From Gymnopus androsaceus JB14 (lineage: Eukaryota; Basidiomycota; Agaricomycetes; Agaricales; Omphalotaceae): a DNA stretch of 10,395 nt. The notes under the pieces were generated by a model. It was not told the origin of the DNA. It saw only the letters and a list, made by a program, of their open reading frames with translations, and did not search any database. The stretch lies in contig ML770337.1 of NCBI GenBank assembly GCA_009733575.1, forward strand, positions 1 to 10,395, read 5' to 3'. Every line of letters starts with the position of its first letter. The stretch's first letter is position 1. The translations under genes and the position numbers were made by a program. This document shows positions 1 through 6,690 of this stretch, piece by piece.

Positions 1-441
1 TGAGCGTGGCGGATTTTGGTGCGAGTATGAACATTCGGGCGAGGACGGCGTTGGAATGAGTAAATGTAGTAGCAACGTTGCGGTCGAATTCTCCGGCGGA
101 GATGACAAGTTCCTGCTTCGAGCCAATCTTCACTGTTGTATAATACTTCTTCACGGCGTCAGCCTCGAGAGATCTTTTTAGAGAGCTCTATTCCTGTCAG
201 CTCGATGGAAACATTGGCTTCGTGAAGCACTTTGCCAAACATTACCTGTTCCACAGGCGACATCCAAGACAGGCCCACTGTAGTCAAAGTCCCTGACAAG
301 GTCTGTTTTCATCGTGTGCGTGCCCAAGGCCGCCTCAGGCTCATACGCTGACTGATCGTATCTCAGCGCAAATGCGTCGTAGACCAATGCAATGTTATCG
401 TTGACCTCGGATGACCGATTGAGCTGAATCTCCTTGGTCAT
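1..441 (-). pseudogene. Decayed class I SAM-dependent methyltransferase, 5' part
   Basis: Reading on the minus strand from ATG at 441, the first about 66 residues look like the N-terminus of a class I methyltransferase: a VYDAFALRYDQ-type segment followed by the SAM-binding glycine motif LDVACGTGN (motif I). After that motif the original frame degenerates and stops at 178-180. The expected continuation (GKVLHEANV then LTGIELS, with an acidic residue after strand beta-2) is readable in another frame from about 245 down to the TGA at 159-161. A third open frame (from 175 to the left edge, containing KKYYTTVKIGSKQELV) follows; I cannot say if it belongs to the same protein. At least one frameshift near 235-245 breaks the gene. 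Substrate is unknown. The methyltransferase assignment rests on motif I and its surroundings. The 3' end lies outside the window. Confidence 0.6.
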
Positions 442-937
442 AACAAGAATGTCGAAGCAAGCTCTGTGACCGCCAGGAAATGTTTCGCTTACAACGAGAT
501 CATCGCCCAGAGTATTTCCATGTGGGTAAAATACTACTGGGACGCCGTTGAGCTCGAAGACGTACTAGTAAGCATCACCGCTATGCTACAAGTCGGAAAT
601 TAACCATTGATAATCTGGTCGGCGGATATACTTGAATTATCCTACTTATCCCAAAGCTATGGTGGCGGTTATGGAACCGATGCTCACTTTCAGGAAAGAA
701 CTCGGTACTTGAGGAAGTTACCACGCAGGGAGGAGTTAGAACCTGACCTGGAGATCTTTCCGCTAATGTATTTTGACGTCTTCACTCTGCTTGTGGCGCT
801 TCGTTTCCAAAGACGCGAGCGAGATTCCTGAACTCGAGTCATGCTGGAGGGAAAGGCTGAAAACTGCGACAAAGATCGAGCATCTAATCGACGCGGCAAC
901 GCTCGTGCTAAGACTCTTGTCTCAGTCTTCCATCTTC
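442..937. other. Region without a recognisable gene
   Basis: This stretch separates the minus-strand methyltransferase remnant from the plus-strand gene fragment at 938, so it would contain two divergent promoters if both were once active. Short open frames exist on both strands (for example 607-831 plus), but they lack an ATG start or any domain I recognise. The 3' part (about 900-937, CT-rich) aligns loosely with the leader of the related gene at 9090 and may be its old promoter or 5' UTR. Confidence 0.4.
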
Positions 938-1042
938 ATGTCTTTGACCATGCCCTCGACTCAGCACACCTCAAACAACGGCTCTCTCGACGATGCCGAT
1001 TCATTATTCAACAGGACACTGTCCCGACAGGAAGTTATGAGT
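938..1042 (+). pseudogene. 5' fragment related to the gene at 9090
   Basis: ATG at 938 opens a frame whose first about 35 residues parallel the start of the right-hand gene at 9090. Both begin Met-Ser, share STQHTS, then a Ser/Asp-rich stretch, then NRTL(S/T)RQE(V/A)MS. The nucleotide match is obvious in CAGCACACCTCA and in the AACAGGACACT..GACAGGA segment. Similarity ends right after the MS codons (about 1042). The frame runs on as a Cys/Tyr-rich tail to a stop at 1151-1153, while another frame there reads Ala/Pro/Thr-rich until a TAG at 1110-1112, next to a GTATGT donor-like site at 1113. I read this as a truncated or rearranged paralogue, not a working gene. A rapidly diverged paralogue with different splicing is possible. 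Function unknown. Confidence 0.6.
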
Positions 1043-1522
1043 GGTTGTTGCTACTACTGCACCTCATTCTGCACCAGCTCCTACTCATTCCTGCCACTAC
1101 CTTTGTACCTAGGTATGTATCTTACCCCGCACCTGGCCTACGGTCTGATGTAGGGCGCGACTGTTCCCTTGAGGGACGCCGTCTTTAGGTGCGGCCGCAT
1201 ACCAATCTATCTATCTATCTTCCATCGGGAATATCAAAACTTGCAGCATAAACAAACTGGTCCTAATAGATACTTAACTTGAACATCGACGGCACAAGAT
1301 TAGGCTACATAGTGCAATAAACTCAAACATAGAAACTTTTGGAATATCTAAATTGGTCATACAGCTGTATCGCCTGTGTCTTGCCTATCACCATCACCTC
1401 GATTGAGCGAGCTTGACGACTTTCTTCACATCTCAACCACCACAGTTCTTATTGAACTTTTTCTGTTTTGCAATTCTACCACCATTGTTTGTGCTGTTCA
1501 GCTTTTCTTAATGAGAAGAGTG
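1043..1522. other. Region without a recognisable gene; short ATCT microsatellite
   Basis: No open frame here has a domain or homologue I recognise. The stretch contains a perfect (ATCT)4 microsatellite at 1205-1220. A 73-codon plus-strand frame (1376-1597) is mostly the antisense of the better-looking minus ORF at 1523-1681 and is not called. Confidence 0.5.
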
Positions 1523-1681
1523 TCATTTGAAGCCCCATACAGATGTCTCGACAATTTCCTTGACGAGCCACCAGAGACCAAACAATATAAACAATAGGAA
1601 GCTATGGACAAGCTCCGATGAAGTGAATGCAGTGACACACCAAAGGACGAGGATGGCGATGATGAACAAGGCACCACTCAT
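1523..1681 (-). CDS. Small hydrophobic ORF, two predicted membrane helices
   Basis: Minus-strand ORF of 52 codons, ATG at 1681 and TGA at 1523-1525. The peptide has two strongly hydrophobic segments, about residues 4-19 (ALFIIAILVLWCVTAF) and about 28-40 (FLLFILFGLWWLV), separated by a short polar loop, with a charged tail (KEIVETS). This is what a small membrane protein or one exon of a larger multi-pass protein would show. The frame is also open upstream of the ATG for eight codons to a TAA inside CCTAAC, which resembles a branch site, so it may be a terminal exon. NTLVIYL..GAL just before and after the ATG loosely recalls multi-pass fungal membrane proteins, too weak to name. It could also be a decayed remnant. 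Function unknown. Confidence 0.3.
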   Translation of the reverse strand: MSGALFIIAILVLWCVTAFTSSELVHSFLLFILFGLWWLVKEIVETSVWGFK

Positions 1682-1868
1682 GAGATAGATGACCAGGGTG
1701 TTGTGTTAGGAACCGGGTTTAAGGGAATGAAAACGGCCAGTAACGGCATTGATTCGACGAGGTAAATGATGGAAGTACAACGGTATCTAAGTACTAGAAT
1801 AAGGGTCTAAATAAAGGAGTAGTAGGTAAAGTAAGTAAAGGCAGCCGCGTGATCACGTGGAAGCCGCG
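1682..1868. other. Intergenic stretch before the retroelement
   Basis: No supported gene. The right part carries a direct repeat AGCCGCGT (1843-1850 and 1862-1869), with the perfect 10-bp palindrome CGTGATCACG (1848-1857) between the copies. That may already belong to the retroelement's left end. Confidence 0.4.
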
Positions 1869-1970
1869 TTTTCGCGAATAAGGAAACTCGACGGTTCGGA
1901 ATTTCCCCACGCTTCCTCTCTCTTCTTGACCACCACCTCTCTCTCTCGAAATTTATACTTTTGTATAAAT
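1848..1970 (+). promoter_or_regulatory. Leader and promoter region of the Gag transcript
   Basis: Several promoter-like elements lie in the 210 nt before the Gag ATG: a CACGTG hexamer (1854-1859) inside the CGTGATCACG palindrome, a pyrimidine-rich CT tract (about 1912-1949) of the type common in fungal promoters, and TATAAAT (1964-1970) about 90 nt upstream of the ATG. The TATA motif is the right arm of a perfect hairpin, ATTTATAC-TTTT-GTATAAAT (1951-1970). A second small palindrome CGTTT-AC-AAACG follows at 1983-1994. A start site shortly downstream of the TATA motif would give a 5' UTR of roughly 60 nt (inference). Confidence 0.5.
1869..1909 (+). repeat. Candidate left inverted terminal repeat
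   Basis: The reverse complement of this segment aligns with 8364-8401. A 22-column block (TGGGGAAATTCCGAACCGTC plus GA, against TTGGGAAAACCTGAACCGAC plus GA) has 17 identities, followed after a 2-3 nt gap by TATTCGCGAAAA against TATCGCGAAAA. Similarity fades on both sides. It contains the small stem CGCG-TTTT-CGCG at its outer edge (1865-1876). Imperfect inverted ends are typical of DIRS elements, but this match is short. Confidence 0.45.
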
Positions 1971-2060
1971 CTTCACGCCAATCGTTTACAAACGTGAAAA
2001 CGTTTCCTTTCCCAAACTTTCAAGCGAATCGCCCAATTCCTTTCACCAATACTTGTCATT

Positions 2061-4453
2061 ATGACCGATTCTTCTACCAACCAGCGCAACCTCCGCACTC
2101 GCGGACCTGATGGGAAAGTCCGCCCTACCTCCACTAGCGAGGATCCCAACCTCACTAACCACAGAGGCGAGCGAGACGAGCTGGACGAGAACGCCGCTGC
2201 TCTCAACCGACTCCTCTCCCCTCTGCCAAACGCTCCTGCGACCGCAGGCACCAGTGGCGCGAGCAACCAAGCTCCGCCCCAAACCGACCTGAGGCCTATC
2301 TCAGCCTGGAGATTGAACCCTCGTTCCTTGGGCCAACCCTCCAATCCGAACGCTGCCTCGGCAGAATTGGACAATGAGGGCGCTCACAGGAACCAGCAGC
2401 CTTCTCCTCGTGCCTGGGAGACCATTGCCCGTTCTCCCACCTGCTCTACCATTAGCGAGGATGACGCGCAGAGACAGGGTTACGTTCTTGCGAGACACCA
2501 CAGACCTGACTCAGTTCCAGACTCCACCCGGGGTCCAACCACCGTTCATACCTCCCTTCGTGAGTTCACCTTTACGTCTGTCACACCAGCAGACTCCTTT
2601 CTGACCAAGCCTATACCACACAGGCCCGCATGCTCGTGTTGGAACTGCTAACCGTACCAGTGTTAGAGGCGAAGTTCCCACCGACGCAGGTAAATACCCC
2701 ACTGGCACACTATGCACACCGATAGCCTAACTTCTTACCTTTCTCACCAGCTTTTCCGTCGTACTCCAGGTACACGGATCGCATAGATCGCGGTGAACCA
2801 GAATTCTTGCAGTCGGGACCTACGGTTCACTTCGAGCCAACCACCGATTCCAGGGAGAATTGTAACCGGGATCCTGCTGGACAACCGAGATGGGGCACCT
2901 TCGTCCCTGACGCAGTCACCGACGGTGCCTCTGGTGCCACCACTATCTTCAACCAATGCGATGGTTCTGCACAGCTCTCCCATCGACAGGAAAAATCAAG
3001 AATGGCGGACGCTCCTGGCCCGTCTGGGTCCAGGAGATCCCGTTCAGCCTCCCCATGTCGACGAGAACCTCTCCCCAGTGGTGATGGTACCATGGACAAC
3101 CAGCGTCATTTGCACCTGCCAGCCTACAACCCGTCGGGTGTCAACCCCAGCCAATTCGCACTCCCTCCCATCGCACCTCTGATGGACCATGCCTACCAGC
3201 ATGGTTTTGCTCCCCAGTTCTCGGCTGCGCACTCTCTCAACCAGGGTTACGCCCCGCCTTTTCAACTACCCCAATTGACGCATCCTGGTCGCGCTCCTCT
3301 GGCGCCCATACAGAACTTAGGCTGGCCTGCGGCATACTTCCCACCTCCTACCGTGGCCCAAGCTGGCCTGGCTGCTCCGACGCACCACCTTCACACCTCA
3401 CCTGCACCTGCGGAATCCGAGGACCTTTCCCAAGTCACTCGTCCTGCAAAGAAGAAGGCTTCATTGGCCGATCCTTGCAAGGCGGTCGTGAACTCCCTCG
3501 CAAATCCCTTTCGCTCCAGGACAGGGGGCTGCAATCCCAAGTATGCACATGAACTGCGTCATAACAAATGGACACGCTGGACTCCGTTGGGAGGCTTTGC
3601 TCCACGTTTCAACTCGGATGGTCTATCTGAAGCCCTCTCTTCTGGGGACTCGCTACTCCTCGAACCTGGGGCTGGCGCTGTCATGTTGAAGTCGAAGGCC
3701 TTCACCGAGATCCCCATTGAGGAAACCGACCGCTCTGATTTCACCGGCATTGCTATCAATTTCCCTAGGGCAATCCGCGAACACCTCATCCCCGAGGGTG
3801 AAACAGAAGTCGGCTCGGACCACGCCCTCGCTATAGCCGAGATGTTCCAGAACCTCTTTCGCACGATCCAGGACCGCGAAGACTTCCACGAATGCTTCGA
3901 GATCTACAGGGAGTATGTCTGGAGAGTAATCCGCTCCTGGCACACATACCCTGAAGACAACATCCGCGTTGACATTTTCCATGCCGTACTCTACCAGCAA
4001 ATCCTCCATGCCCACCTCGCACGTGAAACCAATCGCAGACGCTCTGGACTACAGGGAGGCAGCAACGGCGGCGGACAGACCAGCAGTGACCACTCTGCAG
4101 GAGGGGGCAGCTCCTCGAACCAGAATCAATCCTTTCGGAACACCAGAGGGAACCGGAGCAACAGAGGCTCCAGGTCGGATAGCTACCACAGGAACGACCA
4201 TTCGAAAACGAAAACGGTCAACGCCAAGGACGACAACTGCTGCTACAAATGTGGGGGAGCACACCACCATGGCGACCACAAAGCGTCCTCGTCTGATCAT
4301 CTCGTGCAAAGAGGTCGCAACTGGGTCGATGCCCAAGGGAGATGCTACTGCATCGGGTTCAATGGGCTCAGCGGGTGTTCCTACGGCAAAGATTGCAAGT
4401 ACGAACACCGTTGCGGCTCCACCGAGCACAATGGCCAAAACCACAGGGGCTGA
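2061..4453 (+). CDS. DIRS Gag-like protein, three exons, C-terminal CCCH zinc finger
   Basis: Predicted structural protein that coats the element RNA. ATG at 2061 (context ATTATGA) starts an open frame that stays coherent only if two introns (2560-2623 and 2690-2750) are removed; exons 2061-2559, 2624-2689 and 2751-4453 then join in frame to 755 residues. The N-terminal half is Pro/Ser/Arg-rich and probably disordered (NLRTRGPDG near the start, an SRRSRSASPCRR patch). A more ordered capsid-like part lies at about residues 400-620 (motifs FPRAIREHL, RVDIFHAVLYQQ). A Gly/Ser/Asn/Arg-rich RNA-binding-type linker follows. The C-terminus has a degenerate knuckle (C686-x2-C689-x3-H) and a canonical CCCH finger, C722-x8-C731-x5-C737-x3-H741, then C743-x4-H-x4-H. 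The stop at 4451-4453 overlaps the RT frame. The start, both splices and the Gag role are inferred; the zinc finger is directly seen. Confidence 0.75.
2560..2623 (+). other. Gag intron 1 (64 nt)
   Basis: Donor GTGAGT at 2560, branch-like CTGAC at 2601-2605 and acceptor ACAG ending at 2623, with 18 nt between branch and acceptor. Removal bypasses the stops in two frames (TGA 2602-2604, TAA 2649-2651) and connects the frame of the 2061 ATG to the one that enters intron 2. Splits an Arg codon (C|GC). Confidence 0.75.
2690..2750 (+). other. Gag intron 2 (61 nt)
   Basis: Donor GTAAAT at 2690, branch-like CCTAAC at 2726-2731, pyrimidine-rich tail and acceptor CACCAG ending at 2750. Removal links exon 2 to the long 3' Gag frame, which has no usable ATG near its 5' end and needs an upstream exon. 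Splits an Ala codon (G|CT). Confidence 0.75.
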
Positions 4454-6398
4454 GATCACAGGCCAATCGGCACCTATCCACATTACTATTCCTCCTCCTG
4501 CCCTGTCCCCACCGATTCCGATCCCCACCCCACTTGCACCTAACCCTGACCTCTCAATCGACTTCCCGATCACCACGAGACTGATTCCCGAACAATGGAC
4601 TATTGCCCTGCGCAACGCAGGCATTCTCGAAAAGTACGCGCACATCCCTATCGGATTATCTGAAGGCTTCCTTATCGGTGTAGAAAACTACACGCTTTCC
4701 TCGACATCCACACCACCTAACCATCACATTGGGGAAACCGAACTAGGAGTAGCACGAGCGAAATTCGCAGACGAGATCGCGCTAGGACGACTCTCTCCCG
4801 GGTTCCACCCCGACGACCTACAGGCCAAGCTTGGCAACTTCTGAACCGCTCCAATCGCAGTCATACAACAGAAACCAGGAAAATACCGCATCATCATCAA
4901 CCACTCATACCCAAAACGCGATTTCCCCTCCTCCCTAGACAGCTTCAACCCCCATCTCGAGCTGAAGAACACCAGCGATACCTCGCGTACATTCACCACC
5001 CCACTTACCACTCCCGTCTCGATAGACCTGAACGACACCTCCATTAACTCCCTCATCGACGCAGACGACTATCCATGCGACTGGGGCACGTTCAGCGACT
5101 GTTTCCTGCTTGTAGCAGATGCACCAGAGGGTCAGTTTCACCTCGCACAACCTTGCATATTACCAGATCACAAGCTAACTAACCTAACCTCCCGTACAGG
5201 CTCACAGGTCGCAGTTTTCGACGTGGACGCTGCCTTCCGCAACATTCCACTGCATCGCACCGTACGGCGCTTTGTAGCCATCATGCTTGATGGACTCGTT
5301 CACCTAGACCTGGCCCTCAACTTTGGCGAACGCTCTGCACCAGGCATCTGGGGTAACGTAGCCGACGCCATGGTCGAAATCTATCTTCACCATGGCATAG
5401 ACGCAGTCCTCAAATGGGTCGACGATTTCTTGTTCTTTCACTACCCTACCCACCAGAACCCAGACGGCTCCTACTCCTACACGTACAGCGAATCTCTCAT
5501 CTGGGACATCGCCGCCACTCTGGGCTGGCCTTGGGCAGAAAACAAATTCTTCCCATTCTCCTCCGTATTTCGGTACATCGGTTTTCTATGGTCCCTCCTT
5601 GACCGAACGGTGCAGCTACCCGAGGATAAGAAAGCCGCATACCTCGAACGTCTACATCCTTGGCTCACAGCTGACAAGATGAAGCTTGAGGACACCCTCA
5701 CCCTCATTGGCACCCTCAACCATGTCTGCCTCGTAGCTCCCGCAGGCAGGGGATATATGGTGAACCTTTACAACCTCAGCGCCTCCTTCAAGGATCCGAA
5801 ATCCGCTTCCTACATGCCCCACACCATCACTGCAACCCTTCGCGAGGACTTAGAATGGTGGGCGACCCAACTTCAACTCCCCTTCCTGGGTCTCCACATA
5901 CTGCGACCACCTCCACAATCCCCCATCGAGATCTTTGTAGATGCTTCCACATCATGGGGCATTGGCCTATTCATCGATGGTCGCTGGCTAGCCTGGGAAT
6001 TCAAACCAGGTTGGCGTTCACCAGGGCGACACATCGGCTGGGGCGAAATGGTCGCTGTAGAACTATGCGTCCGCACCCTCATCTCTTCCGGGTTCCGAAA
6101 TATCCGCGTTCGCATTCGGTCTGATAATGAGGGTGTGGTTGGTGCTCTCCGCAAAGGCAACTCTCGCGGGTCGGAGCAGAACCTTATTCTACGCAAAATC
6201 GTCGAACTCATGCAGGAACAGTCGATCTGGGTTGACTGCGACTGGATACCCACAAAGGACAACCCAGCAGATGGGCCTTCCCAAGGGGAGTTCCCTCCCC
6301 GAAAGCTCCTGCACGCGCACCCACCAGCGATACCCAGACATCTCAAACCGTATATCAACCTCGCCGTCACCGCCAACGACCCACGTATATGTTCCTAG
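4431..6398 (+). pseudogene. DIRS reverse transcriptase / RNase H, one nonsense codon
   Basis: Copies element RNA into DNA and degrades the RNA strand. The frame is +1 relative to Gag. ATG 4431 is the last in-frame Met before the Gag stop, giving a 23-nt overlap, although the frame is open further upstream (at least to 3969). With the 5131-5199 intron removed the product is 632 codons. A Pro-rich start is followed by the RT N-terminal block (PEQWTIALRNAGILEKY, PPNHHI) and a KPGKYRIIINHSYP fingers motif. Catalytic residues are D241 (FDVDAAFRN) and WVDD (D308, D309). RNase H residues are D481 (FVDAST), E516, D542 (RSDNEG) and D591 (DNPADGPS). The frame ends about 40 residues later, with no methyltransferase domain. 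Codon 138 (4842-4844) is TGA just before TAPIAVI, where relatives as I recall them have Arg, so this copy should make no full enzyme. Confidence 0.85.
5131..5199 (+). other. In-frame, stop-free intron in RT (69 nt)
   Basis: Donor GTCAGT at 5131, several branch-like CTAAC copies within 5174-5187, pyrimidine-rich run and acceptor TACAG ending at 5199. It lies between DAPEG and SQVAVFDVD, and removing it restores the compact P-x-GSQ-x-AVFDVD junction expected before RT motif A. At 69 nt (23 codons) without a stop, an unspliced RNA would still be translated, with a 23-residue insert beside the active site. Confidence 0.65.
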
Positions 6399-6690
6399 TT
6401 CTCCTGCATACAGTACCAACCTTAGCGAGCTCCTACTATTCCGTGACCAGTAGTAACCTAACGACGGCTTTACCATACCAGCGTCACACCATACTTAGTC
6501 GTTAAATTTCCGTATAATATACACTTCAATAAATTATCAGTAATTGCAGACATCAACAGCCGAGTAACCATTTCGACTCTGACAAAATCCAAAGGCTACC
6601 ATAACTCGCACGTGACAAATTCGACCCTCTTCCCAAACCACGACTTGAATCCCACTCCAAACAGACCAACACAACACCTTCCTCTTAACC
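6399..6690 (+). promoter_or_regulatory. Spacer with poly(A) signal and recombinase promoter
   Basis: The 292-nt gap between RT and recombinase has no gene. It becomes AT-rich in the middle, with TATAATATA-like sequence at about 6513-6521 and a consensus AATAAA at 6528-6533, about 130 nt after the RT stop. A CACGTG hexamer (6609-6614) repeats the one in the Gag leader. The likely reading is the end of a Gag-RT transcript and a separate promoter for the recombinase, as the reading frames are not overlapping here. Promoter use is inference. Confidence 0.4.

Noticed and set aside
841..1188. Plus-strand open frame of 115 codons over the gene fragment
   Set aside because: The alternative frame from ATG 938 matches the paralogue at 9090, so this frame is a shadow; its Leu-rich run comes from reading Ala/Pro/Thr codons out of frame.
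1885..1905. GGTTCGGAATTTCC as a tRNA B box
   Set aside because: No A box at the right distance and no cloverleaf can be drawn around it.
3913..3918. GTATGT as an intron donor inside Gag
   Set aside because: The coding frame continues smoothly through it (YREYVWRVIRSW) and no fitting branch and acceptor are needed.
3969..4430. Extension of the RT frame upstream to 3969 as a separate start
   Set aside because: The segment lies wholly inside Gag and its translation (Thr/Ala-rich, no motif) looks like an overprinted shadow. It is kept only as possible room for frameshifting.
4049..4645. Long minus-strand open frame (198 codons) opposite the Gag end and RT start
   Set aside because: It is the antisense of C-rich, Thr/Pro-rich coding sequence; the Val/Ile/Gly-rich product is what such complements give, and the plus strand explains the region with zinc finger and RT motifs.
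5873..6376. Minus-strand open frame (167 codons) opposite RNase H
   Set aside because: The plus strand shows all four RNase H acidic residues in order; the minus product has no recognisable features.
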